The notes under the pieces: generated by a model
What the model was told of the DNA's origin: nothing
Databases searched by the model: none
The model's input: the letters and a program-made list of their open reading frames with translations, nothing else
Part shown: positions 50,026 to 61,045 of the stretch, piece by piece
Position numbering within the stretch: position 1 is the stretch's first letter
How the letters are laid out: each line of letters opens with the position of its first letter
Made by a program: the position numbers and the translations under genes
DNA from: Glandiceps talaboti
Lineage: Eukaryota > Hemichordata > Enteropneusta > Spengelidae
Length of the DNA stretch: 64,000 bases
NCBI RefSeq assembly: GCF_964340395.1
Contig: NC_135570.1
Location: 12,768,822 to 12,832,821 of the forward strand
Reading direction: 5' to 3'

Positions 50026-51829
50026 AAATAAGCCATCTTGACACACCTTACAGAGTTACATACGTGATATACTAGACATTTACGGGGAAAAGATTGTGAA
50101 TAATTTGTTAACATGGAATTTGTTTTGTGGCTGAATTCTTCACAGTAAAATGTGTGTATGTAAGTGAGTGCCTTGTTTATGTATGAGCAGGCCTGTGTGG
50201 TAATTTAGACAAGACAGGTCTCAGAATAGGGAAATTTGAGAGAATGATTTGCTAATGTATGGGTGATATATTATTAGTGTGTAATTTATGCAGTAGTATG
50301 TAGTAAAATATTAGTATTCAGATCATGTGCAGTATGCCGCGCTGAATGTTATATGAGGTGTGAAATTTTACAGAGATGTGATGTAAATATAGGATGAAAC
50401 TGATGGTGTATGATGTATTTGTTATACCCTTGATAGAATTCCCTATGACCTGGTTGGTAAATTACATCCCCCTGCCATTACATCCCCTTTCCAAAAACAT
50501 CAACATGACAACCCTGTCGACATGGCAACCCTGTCAATGTTATGCATAATTAATACTGCCAATTATCATCTTTCATGTACGTATCATATTTTGTCTTGAA
50601 ATCTGTCACCTTGTTCATTTCAATCTCAAGTACATGTTTGCTGCTAAATTTAGACATTGTATGTGTTCTAGTGTCATTATCAGATGTATTCATATATTCT
50701 GTCTTCTACAATAATGTTTATTTTACTCACGTTTATTGCTAAATTTAGGCATTCTGTGCATAGTTCTTTGAGTATTCAAACTGCTACGCTTGTTTGAAAG
50801 TTGTCAATGTTCATTTCAATTGCGCGTTTATTTCTAAAATCATACATTCTATCATACTTTTGAGATTAAAAACTTCTTCGCTTTTGAACATTGAGAATGA
50901 TCAGATCTTTTCAATTATGAATGGGTTGATAAAATTAAGAAATTTGCAAGTTGTGAAAGTTCATTTTGATCACATTATTAATTGAGAATATTTTTACATA
51001 CTTGTACGATCACCATATATATATATATTCCAAAGTCTGTTTGAATTGCAACTGGAATTTGATTTTGCTACATACATTATTATTCAACTGAAATTTGATT
51101 TTACAATATGCCTATTATGCAGTATCATTCACATTAACCATATATACATGTAATGTATGTATGGGCTATATTGATTGATAGAGAAACAAATATGATAAAT
51201 TCTTTATGCTAGCTGAAGCAAAAAATGAAATGTTTATTTTATCACAGCATTCAATTCTTATTTGTCATTTGTTTACGAGCGTTTGCTGGATCACCAGATT
51301 AGCTTTATAAGTTGGACATTTTCCAATTTTCTCTGTAGAGTGAGCCAAACCCTGCCCCGCCAGCTGAACAACAACAGGGTATACTTGTAAGTCCATTTCA
51401 TACAAAAAAAACCCCAACCCTTCAACTCCCAAAATCCCTAACCCTAGTTCACCTCCCCATGTCGCACTTCTGCATGTCAAGTGTATGTGTAGTTATTGTC
51501 ACTTTGCATCAAGCATGCTTTATCACATTATATAATTTTAAAAGTTTTGCAGAATTTATAAGAATTTTACCTCAAATATGTTTTGAGAGTGGGTTTTTCA
51601 GGTTTATAGTTCTTGGTAGCAATTTGCATGATTTAAGCATGTTTACGTTTTTTTCAATTCACTTTTATATCTGTATTCATTTGCAGGAAAATATTTGCAA
51701 TAATTATATTTTAATAAATGTTGCTAGTACAATCCTATTCTGATAATAAGACGAAAAATTGCAATTTGCTATTATCTCCGAGTCAGCATTTTTGCTAAGG
51801 TTGGGAAACCCCATGGTGATGTGAAGCAA

Positions 51830-51854
51830 GGGGAGGGGAGGGGAGGGGAGGGGG
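51830..51854 (+). other. G-quadruplex-forming run
   Basis: Four GGGG tracts and one GGGGG tract separated by single A residues, the tightest class of quadruplex motif. It lies in intron 1 about 1.1 kb before the ankyrin exon, on the coding strand, so it would also exist in the pre-mRNA. Confidence 0.85.
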
Positions 51855-52933
51855 TAATCTTATGAATCTTGCATAGATTTCATTACCTTGTACATATACC
51901 ATAATTTTGATGGGTAACCTTGGTAACTGAGGGAGGAAATCTGGTAATCTGGTTTTATCAATCTGACTGTTTGCTTGATTTATCGATGGATGATGTTCCA
52001 ACGTTTAACATGTATAAAACGAGCAAATGGACAATTTCACCCAAATGTCATAAAAATCCGAAATGTATTGATCAGTTATTTACTCAATGTTACTTTTGTA
52101 TTTTTGCTTGTGTTTAGTATACTTGTTTGCATTTTGGTCATAGTCAGCTGCCGTTGCGGTGGTAACGAAAAGACAAAAATGTTAAACCAATGATGATACA
52201 TATACAAGCAACAGAGGTAATACATGTAGATCAAAACTGTATATTTTCACGTTTTTGGTCTGTTACCTCCCCCTTGGGTGGTGATGACGAAGACGTGGAC
52301 ATATTTAACAAAGGTTGATACAAGCAAAAACAAATGTAATAAATCACACTGAACAACTAGCCAATCAGTACATTGGATTTTAATCAGATTGAATTTGACA
52401 AAGCCGCCAGTTTACAAGGCAAATCATTACTGACAACATTTTGGTCATGTTATTTATAGAAGTAATCAATGGCAGTAGACTTACGACGTCTGCTGACATG
52501 GTGTAAAGATAAAATTAAAGGAAAATAGATTTCTAATTTTCCTTACACCAAAAGTTAGATAATAACAAAACTTAGTATGACACTGATTATGTTAAGTGTA
52601 GATAATATTAACATAAAATATTCATAATTGGTTACTAAGTAAATAAACAAAGCCTAACCAATCAGATGAGAGATACTGAAAATGGCAAAAAAGAACTAAA
52701 TTGTTCATTGTTGGTGGAAATCGTTGAACCGCACAATGAATTTTTAGAATTTATCTGTCAGGCTAAACTACTTAATAAGAATAACCTAAATTGTATATAA
52801 AGTCAGTTTTGGTCATCTTTGAAAAATCCTTCCTTCTGTCTTTTCATTACTGTTATGATTGATTTTGGTAACTGTCACTAATATGGTGAACTGTACAGTG
52901 GAATTTAACTATTGTTTATCATCTTTCTTGTAG

Positions 52934-53035
52934 ACGGATGGGAACGCCAGTTTCCTCCGAGCAGCTCGTGCAGGCAACTTGGAGAAGGTACTGGATTACT
53001 TGAAGGGAAGCACAGACATTAACACCAGTAATGCT
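52934..53035 (+). CDS. ANK: Ankyrin exon encoding the start of the membrane-binding ANK-repeat domain
   Basis: A 102-base exon bounded by an acceptor (ttcttgtag) and a strong donor (gtaagt), read in phase 0 at both ends. It encodes 34 residues beginning TDGNA, continuing [20 protein letters not shown] and ending DINTSNA. This is the signature first segment of the ankyrin 24-repeat domain. Vertebrate ANK1/2/3 carry nearly the same peptide and, as I recall, the exon is also 34 codons and ends just before the segment beginning NGLNALHLAA. Ankyrins link spectrin-actin to membrane proteins (ion channels, anion exchangers, L1-type adhesion proteins); this part starts the solenoid that grips those partners. 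No further ANK exon is visible to the right edge, so the gene continues beyond the window. The last residue is Ala where vertebrates have Gln. Family assignment is very secure. Most invertebrate lineages have pre-duplication ankyrins, so no ANK1/2/3 number is given. Confidence 0.95.
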
Positions 53036-54790
53036 GTAAGTATTGCATGTAATTTGAGAATCGCTGCAATGTCAAAATAATGTCTTGTTACTTTTTGATA
53101 TGATTGAGTACAAAATTAATTGACTAGTTTCACACCTTGATGGGCTGCTACGAAGTTGTTAAAGTGTTTGAAATGGAAAAAAGGACACATTTCGAAGTTG
53201 TAAGTTACATAATTTACGAAATGCGTTTTGTCTCAATTGAACTCTGGCACCATGCATTTAAGCCAAATTCAACATGCTGGTCAGAACGTGGATGTGCAAG
53301 CCCTTGTGATAGTAATGTGACACACTGTTTTTGTGAACAAAAAAGGGCTTTATTTGAAATTGTAGAATTTGAACGTATGAATTCTACACGAGTATTCTTG
53401 ATCTTGTAAAATCTTTGCAAAATTCTGATTCTGAAACTATACCATAAAAGCTATTTCTAATGATATGGAATTTGTATACCATTGGTGAACCTGAATATTA
53501 ACCTTTCTGAGAAATCCTTGAAATTCCAAGAATGAGGAATTTGCCAGGATGTAAACAGACAGGTGATAGCCGTATCGTCTGTTACGTGTACAAACGTATG
53601 ACGGATGCTGATTCAGATTGGTGGACGTTACTATATTCCCAACTTCTCATTTCATATTCATTAGGCATTCATCTATGACGGATACAGATTTTAAAATGAT
53701 GGCTCACATCGATAGATTTGACTAGATTTACTCTACCTCTCATTTCATATTCATTAGGTATTGATCTCAATTTCACATACCAATTTTAAGTACTGTGATT
53801 TTCAACAGTTCCATTTCCTTCCTCCATTGTCCATGAGTCGTGTTATACAGAATGTAGCCTTGAGTAATAAAGTTTGATATATCCCTAGGAATCATTAGCC
53901 AGTTTAGATTATCTGTGTTGTATGAACCTAAACATGATCCTATAATGGTTCTTTCAGACAGAGAGAGAGTCACTATTTCCTGTTATTGATACAGAGTTTG
54001 CGTGTTCAATTTGTTCTGCTGATGGATATGTCTACAAGACATATATCTCGAATCACGATTTCAAGTCAACACTTCTTTCTCTTAGATTTCCAGATTAAAT
54101 AGAAAGGGATAAATTGTTCAGTCATTTTTTCTAAAATGAGAATATTTAGGAGTGAACTCGGGTACCATGGTTACACATGTATGATTTGATGATGTATGAA
54201 TTGAAGAAGAACAGTATTAATGTACTATGGATCACTTGCCAAGGAATCACATACAAGAATGAACTGTGAGGGCGCCATTTCAGTTTCTGTCCCCTGTCTG
54301 TTCAGCAAGATAGACGATTCCAGGTTAGCTTGTCATGTGATAGGATTTCAACAATACAAGACACAGTAACAGAACACTTAATGAACGTTATTACAATCAA
54401 TCAAAGAATCATGGCAGTCAGAAATGAGTTCATGATATGTGAAATACTGCAAGTTACAGAGATGATACGAAGGGCACACTCTGCCTGATAGAAACAGAGC
54501 CTCAATTTAACCCAATGGAAGTCATTCACTTTGCTGTTTATAAGTAGTGCATACATTTGCACAATGGTGGGGTTTGGATTGGGAAAGGGGGGAGAGGAGA
54601 GGGTCAAACTTTTTCAAGGGTTGGTGACTAATTTATATTGAAAGAAAACTAAGAAAACTGTTTCCGGGTGCCAAGAGAGCTTTTGATATCAATAACAATT
54701 CTGTAGAGCAGCCATGTAAAATTATGGTAATTCTTCTTGAGTGTGTATGGTTTATCATTAAATATGTACCAGAGATTACTTGCACCAGTG

Positions 54791-54866
54791 TGTGCGTTTA
54801 CTAGTGATAATTGTACTGCAGTGCAATACTAAAATACCTGTATGCAAATGATATGCAAATGAGGAC
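54791..54866 (-). repeat. Dispersed repeat with paired octamer words, copy 2
   Basis: Minus strand: ctcatttgcatatcatttgc, atacaggtat, agtattgcactgcagtaca, ctagtaaacgcac. Both octamers and the ctgcag centre are kept despite divergence between them. Confidence 0.65.
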
Positions 54867-54894
54867 CCACTCTTTCTTGACATAGTTTGGTTTT

Positions 54895-55106
54895 TAGCTC
54901 CGCTGTCAGCGAAAGCTGAAAGCGTAGCTTTAGGTATAGGTGGGTATTGAGGTATAGAGAGTAGAGTGAATCATAGGTGTCCGTCAAACTTTTATATTTT
55001 TAGCTCCGCTGTCAGCGAAAGCTGAAAGCGTAGCTTTAGGTATAGGTGGGTATTGAGGTATAGAGAGTAGAGTGAATCATAGGTGTCCGTCAAACTTTTA
55101 TATCTT
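54895..55106 (+). repeat. Recent perfect 106-bp tandem duplication of a transposon end
   Basis: Two copies beginning tagctccgctgtcagcgaaa (54895 and 55001) are identical over about 103 bases through caaacttttatat. The start tagctccgctgt is inverted as acagcggagcta at about 58553 and 60763, so this is the left terminus of the element in doubled form. Confidence 0.85.
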
Positions 55107-56088
55107 CACTATCTACTCCGAAAGTGACAGTCGGAATTCTTCGATATTTGGTGTGCATGTTCCCTGGGGGGAGGCTATTCAGATTTGTTCATGCCAAGTT
55201 GATCTGTGCCATTTTCAATTTTTTATGATTTTTTTTCCCAAAATGACATTTTCATCAACTCCTCATAAACTTTAAGTCAGATTGCTTTGATATCTGGTGT
55301 GTTGATGCACAGAGGGTAGCTTACTTAGATTTGTTAATTTCAAGTCAGCACGTCTTCTCTTCTATTTTTTATGATTTTTTTTTTGAAATTTGAAAAAAAA
55401 ATGAATATGTTAATGAGTATAATGACCGACGCCATATTGGAAATCACTCCGCGAGACTTTAGGTAAAGTGCAACTTTTCAAAAGACACTATTGACGTCAA
55501 ACAAGCAATGTAATATGTGCTATAGTCTTAATTCTACGCATTGTGCGCCCAAATGACAAATATTTGTTCGAAAAAGGGTTGTAAACTTCAAATCCAATTC
55601 TCCATCCACCCCTCCTACAGAATGGTTCATTCCAGTATATGCACCTCCCTCATGATCAAGTTTGAATGCCTGTGAACTGAAGTGTATGGGATCGGGACGA
55701 TTTTTGACAGAGTCAGTCGTCAATAAAAACGATAATACTCTTTCTAAAATTACCACATTTTGAAAGGGAAAGTACTTTGTGGTTCATTTATGGAGTTTTG
55801 TTTTTGTACGATCAATATTGGTGGCAAAATTACAGCGTCAAAATTGCCGATGTGGTAGTTCCGTACGGCGACAATCTCAAGTACCCGGATGTACGAGGGA
55901 CTAACCCGGAAGCAAGTCGTTGCCAGCCGTACGAGAAATCGCTGCGTTCAGAATGTCATTATTCACAGAATTGTTTCTTTCGAGTGAAAACCCGTCTTGA
56001 ATTGTATAACTCTAACAAATGAAGACATGTCAAGTTATATTTTGAAAGTTGTATCGCTAGTTTGAGACGATTTGCTCACGTACTATAC

Positions 56089-56275
56089 CCACGTACTATA
56101 CCTCTATGGAACTCATTACCACCAAGTACAAAAGCAGCAAAAGATGTGGCAGTTTTTAAATCACTAGTCAATCTCAATGTGGAATAAGGGAAAAATTGAA
56201 AGTGTGATGCATGACGAACTGTACGTGTATAGCCACATCTGGCGTTTTGTACAGTAATGGACAAGACAAGACAAG
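56089..56275 (+). mobile_element. 3' end of a non-LTR retrotransposon (LINE) with (ACAAG)n tail
   Basis: Frame 56089-56187 encodes PRTIPLWNSLPPSTKAAKDV, continuing AVFKSLVNLNVE and a stop. RT..WNSLP...A....FK..L is the classic C-terminal signature after the reverse transcriptase of CR1/L2/Jockey-type LINE ORF2 proteins. A short 3' UTR follows, ending in acaagacaagacaag. Strongly 5'-truncated, as usual for target-primed insertions. Copy 2 lacks it: there, cacgtactata leads almost directly into atcgaggctt at 60003. Confidence 0.8.
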
Positions 56276-56477
56276 ATCGAGGCTTGGACATTGTTGGACC
56301 TTACTCCAGTTCAGCGGGAAGTTTAGCCAGTCCGATAATTCTTTCTGGTTTAGTTTACAACACTTTTGATCACACAGATTTTGTTTTTGTGATGAAAAGA
56401 AATTTAAAAAAAGATCACTTCAACCATTTCGTTGTGTTTTCTTTATGAAAGGTAATCGAACATGAACGAGTGTTACC

Positions 56478-57440
56478 ACTGTAACCAGGAGGGTCTATGC
56501 TGTAACGTATAGCAAGGGTTCGACATACACGTACACGTACACGCTGGTACATGGTCCGCTATCCCGCGAGTCGAGTAACTTTCTGTGATAGGTATATTAG
56601 TAGGGAGCTCAGAATTCAAACCACCGGCTATATGATGAATTCACGGTCATAGTAAAATTCATTTGATTTTTAATTTGCTATTTTGACCAACTCCGGTTGT
56701 CTATTCGCGATAAAATTACCAGGGAAAATTACGATTAGTTTGGAAACGGGGTAGATTTTCTATGATTCCGTGTCATAAAAGCATGTGTTTGTGTAGTTTT
56801 CGAAAAGCACACCCGGTGGGAAAGTCGCCCAACAGGCGATCTCGCGCCATTGCTGTACTACGTTGCACTTTATTCTGGCGGGGTGTCTCTTGAAAACGGG
56901 AATAGCGAAGGATGAGCCAATCAAGTGAGACCTTTCAAATGTAGCTAATATTATAGCCAATAAAATTAGTTGTACGATGATTTGTGTATTACACTGTACT
57001 GGCCACGTTCAACGGAAGTAAGTGAAGCTCAATCATAACAATGGTGGCTGTCAAAATCGAAGACGCGATTTGACCGTGTTGTTATTTCAGTGAGTTTATT
57101 CAGCAAGAAAACAACGTGTTCTATGTTTTTGTACTTCCTACATGATGTGATGATCGTTTTTTTACCGGTACAACTTACAGCCTACAATGAAACTGCTAAC
57201 TTAGTTAGTAACACTGACACGGTACGATTCCGTGTTCCGTGTTCCGTGTTCCGTGTTCATGTTTTGGGGCACATTTCTAAATACGCGAAACCAGTTATTG
57301 AATGTGTAGTGGATATTGATATTCAGTTTGAAAAATTAAAATCCTGAACTTTATTTTGCGAACGGTTTTGTCATTTCTTAGTAATTATAGGGCCGACTGT
57401 ATCACGTTTAACGTTTATGTCAACCCGGAAGTACATAGAC
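56478..57440. promoter_or_regulatory. CpG-rich segment with CCAAT and ETS words
   Basis: About 50 CpGs per kb by eye, against far fewer in neighbouring DNA. It contains gagccaatcaag (56915), tagccaataaaa (56951) and an ETS-type cggaagtaagt (57013-57023) that is also a consensus splice donor, then ataacaATGGTGGCTGTC with a stop after ten codons. Present only in copy 1 of the surrounding element. Either an internal promoter of a young transposon or unmethylated insert DNA. No coding sequence recognised. Confidence 0.3.
57227..57258 (+). repeat. (CCGTGTT)4 microsatellite
   Basis: Four tandem ccgtgtt heptamers inside the CpG-rich segment. Confidence 0.95.
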
Positions 57441-58587
57441 ACGAAAATAGACGAAGTGACTTGTACATGTAATTAGTAACAAAATTTTGCTGTAACTGCT
57501 GGTAACCTTCAGATTTATTTATTTTTATGTTGTAAATACATTCTAATATGCACTAAGGACAACACTATAAAGACTTGCTCCATGGGAAGGTAATGTTTTG
57601 TCTTTTAAAAATGCAATAGTTAGATCAATGTGTACCAGAAATGTTATGAGCTAGAAATAAGACCACATAACATCTTATTACTCCCCCCCCCCCCAATTAA
57701 GACAAACTACTCACAGAAAGCAACAAAAAAGAGAAGAAGCTCCAAAACATAAAAAAGAGAATAAAATTACAGTAATGAGTTGATGATGCACAAACAACTA
57801 CAAAGAAATAGACAGTTCAATTACAACACACGGTTTGAAATAAATATGGGGTTTGGAAAAGTGAATTAGAAGTTGAGCAAAAACTAAGAGAGATGAAGAG
57901 CCTAAGTGAACAAGTGAAAGCACTTAAAGATAGGACCACCAGATTTTTTGCAGGACTACTACGTTATCAATTTTACTAGTCCTGTGGGATAGTGACTTTT
58001 TTACTCCAGTGTCGAACCCTGTCAATGGCTGAGAATGACTCTCTTTCGGGTACTTGGAAATTAAGATGGCGATTAATACATTTCTTCCCTATATATATAT
58101 ATCTACTACAACTAGTACAAGTTCAATGTTGTTGACTTGGTAAATTTGTTAGAAAATTGAAATTCAAATTGCCTCAAAATTATTTTAGATCCCTAGTTTA
58201 TTTCATTCATCATTAAAATTTTCCAGGGTTAAAGCTGTAAGACACTGGAATTATTTATAGCCAACCTCAAAATCCTCTTTTTTTTCTTTTTTTTGTGTGC
58301 ATTTCCCAGTCATTTTTTTCTGAGATTTTGTGCAATTTTTCATAACTAGATTTTTGTTATAAAATGGTGACTATGGTATAAAAGTACAATACATTACCAA
58401 CTTCTGTGTAAAATGTGTTTTATAGTGAGACATCATATGAAACCACTAACCACTTTATTGCATCGCTAAAACAAAACTGCATAGTAAAGAGCTGAAGAAC
58501 TGAACCACTTCTACATGTCACCAAAATAAAAACAAAAAAAACAAAAAAAAAAACAGCGGAGCTATTCTGACCGATAGGTCGCTTGTT

Positions 58588-60790
58588 ACTATCTACTCCG
58601 GAAGTGACAGTCGGAATTCTTCGATATTTGGTGTGCATGTTCCCTGGGGGGAGGCTATTCAGATTTGTTCATGCCAAGTTGATCTGTGCCATTTTCAATT
58701 TTTTATGATTTTTTTTCATAAAATGTCATTTTCATCAACTCCTTGAAAACCTCTTATTAGATTGCTTTGATATCTGGCGTGTTGATGCGCAGGGGGTAGC
58801 TTACTCAGATTTGTTAATTTCAAGTCAGCACATCCTCATTTTTATTTTTTATGATTTTTTTTTTGTAATTTGAAAAAAAAATGAATATGTTAATGAGCAT
58901 AATGACCGACGCCATATTGGAAATCAGTCGACGAGACTTTAAGTAAACTGCCACTTTTCAAAAGACACTATTGACGTCAAACAAGCAATGTAATATGTGC
59001 TATAGTCATAATTCTACGCATTGGGCGCCCAAATGACAAGCGTTTGTTCGAAACAGGGTTGTAAACTTCAAATCAGTCCGCAACATCCTCATTTGCATAC
59101 TCTATCCTGATTCGACCAGATGCTGAAGGTGACCTCATTTGACCGAGCGATTTTCCACAGCAAGTATCTTGAGTATCAACACAGGACGTTCTTGGTACTC
59201 ACTAAAATCACACTTCAGACCCACTATAAAAGTGTGATGTTTTCAGATAACATGTAACTTGTGGTTAATTCTATATTGTCGTGCAATTTGGAATGACAGT
59301 GAACCAGAATTCAGACAACTTGCGTAAGGAAGGGCATGCCAGACATGCGGTTGAAGTTATGGCCGACAGTTCACATGTAAAGTTAAACGACATGAACGTG
59401 TCTTGCCTTTCCAAAATGCAAATATTTGGCAAGTAAAAATAATTAAAATAATTACAACTTTAATTTGGCTTCAGACTTTGCATTATGTTTTGCGTATCTT
59501 TCCCCGTTTTACATGTAAATCCGAAAAGGTTCTCTCTCATCATGTCATCAGTGTCAGTGATCATACCGCGCGGGGCTGCTTTGAGTACGAGCGAAGTGAG
59601 GCATGTTGAGGTATTTTGTTGAGAATTATAAATATTGCGAAATGTCAAGTACAAGGTTTAAATCCAATGGAATGATGAAAAAAATGGCAGAGTCTGCTGA
59701 CAGGCGCCGGTCACAAGAAACACTGTGAATTAAAATATCAGACGATGTATGTATTAATCGCCGACAATCCACCCGTATGCACGAGGGACTAACCCGGAAG
59801 CAAGTCGTTGTCAGCCATACGTTACAGTGGTAACATCGTCCGAGAAATCGCTGCGTTCAGAGTGTCATTATTCACAGAATTGTTGTTTTCGAGTGAAAAC
59901 CCGTCTTGAATTGTATAACTCTAACAAATGAAGACATGTCAAGTTATATTTTGAAAGTTGTATCGCTAGTTTGAGACGATTTTCTCACGTACTATAGTAC
60001 TATCGAGGCTTACTTGGAAGTAGTAGGACCTTACTCCAGTTCATCGGGAAGTTTAGCCAGTCCGATAATTCTTTCTGGTTTAGTTTACAACACTTTTGAT
60101 CAATCACGCAGATTTTGTTGTTGTGATGAAAAGAAATAAAAAAAAAGATCATTTCAACCATTTCGTTGTGTTTTCTTTGTGAAAGGTAACCGAACATGAA
60201 CGAGTGTTACCACTGTAACGTATGGCTGAGAATGACTCTCTTCCGGGTACTTGAGATTGTCGCCGTACGGAAACTAAGATGGCGATTAATACATTTCTTC
60301 CCTATATATATCTACCACAACTAGTACAAGTTGAATGTTGTTGACTTTGTAAATTTGTTAGAAAATTGAAATTCAAATTGCCTCAAAATTATTTTAGATC
60401 CCTAGTTTATTTCATTCATCATTAAAATTTTCCAGGGTTACAGCTGTAAGACACTGGAATTATTTATAGCCAACCTCAAAATCCTCTTTTTTTCTTTTTC
60501 TTGTGTGCATTTCCCAGTCATTTTTTTCTGAGATTTTGTGCAATTTTTCATAACAGTAGATTTTTGTTATAAAATGGTGACTATGGTATAAAAGTACAAT
60601 ACATTACCAACTTCTGTGTAAAATGTGTTTTATAGTGAGACATCATATGAAACCACTAACCACTTTATTGCATCGCTAAAACAAAACTGCATAGTGAAGA
60701 CCTGAACCACTTCTACATGTCACCAAAATAAAAAATTAAATTAAAAAAAAAAACAGCGGAGCTATTCTGACCGATAGGTCGCTTGTTATG
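58588..60790. mobile_element. Inverted-repeat DNA element, copy 2 (left-truncated)
   Basis: Starts abruptly with actatctactccggaagtga, equivalent to 55108 in copy 1, and ends with the same acagcggagcta...gtcgcttgtta. It lacks the tagctccgctg left end and has its own unrelated segment at 59073-59765. High similarity to copy 1 in the shared blocks indicates a fairly recent head-to-tail duplication. Confidence 0.6.
59766..60270. mobile_element. Nested palindromic element inside copy 2
   Basis: A 24-base perfect inverted pair, cagccatacgttacagtggt + aaca at 59812-59835 and its complement at 60205-60228, lies inside. The right border 60243-60270 (ccgggtac...gccgtacgg) is the exact complement of 55861-55888 in copy 1, which keeps the left border lost here. 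Together they define an inverted-repeat element of about 0.5 kb nested in the larger one. Confidence 0.6.
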
Positions 60791-60844
60791 GAAATTTGCT
60801 ACATTGGATGAGTACAAGTATTACTTATTAACAATAGAATAATA

Positions 60845-61045
60845 ACAGAATCCTATGCCATGTGACTGGCAGTGTGGCTATGCAGGGTATTTTCAGCCAT
60901 GCCTCTGTGGTGCTTTTTCTGCATTTTCACTCGCTATATGCTTGTGAAAGTACTGCCACAGAGAACACTGTAAGCACTTGTGCAGATCCTCCAAGTATGC
61001 CACACTTCCACTCATGTGTCGTGGGTTTCTGTCATATTCTTACAC
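60845..61045. mobile_element. 200-bp foldback element, copy 2
   Basis: Reads aacagaatcc, actggcagtgt, gggtatttt, ttttctgcattttcactc, gaaagtactgccacag, gaacactgtaagcactt and tcatgtgtcgtgggttt. It matches the reverse complement of 37640-37842 throughout and folds the same way (60885-60992). Confidence 0.65.

Larger units (their letters stand above)
21811..52933 (+). other. Ankyrin intron 1 (if the 21718 exon is used)
   Basis: About 31.1 kb between the putative first exon (donor GTAATG) and the ANK-repeat exon (acceptor ttcttgtag). It contains the large 22-bp minisatellite, several foldback elements and many degenerate tandem duplications listed separately. Stretches 23080-24460, 24610-26060, 32950-34370, 44000-46030 and 48550-49860 show nothing beyond AT-rich sequence. 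Very long 5' introns are usual in metazoan ankyrin genes. Confidence 0.5.
54895..58587. mobile_element. Inverted-repeat DNA element, copy 1 (long)
   Basis: Left end tagctccgctgt, right end acagcggagcta followed by ttctgaccgataggtcgctt. Segments 55108-55592, 55870-56090, 56275-56477 and 58021-58587 are matched in order by copy 2. Copy 1 alone holds a LINE fragment (56089-56275) and a CpG-rich segment (56478-58020). I see no transposase frame. Class unknown: the termini do not fit a family I can name, and no target-site duplication is obvious. Confidence 0.6.

Noticed and set aside
51435-51450. Telomere-like ccctaaccctag
   Set aside because: Only about two units of CCCTAA within a C/A-rich stretch; too short for an interstitial telomeric repeat.
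57090-57347. 85-codon frame in the CpG-rich segment following an acceptor-like ttatttcag
   Set aside because: No ATG at its start, no recognisable homology, and it runs through the (CCGTGTT)4 repeat.
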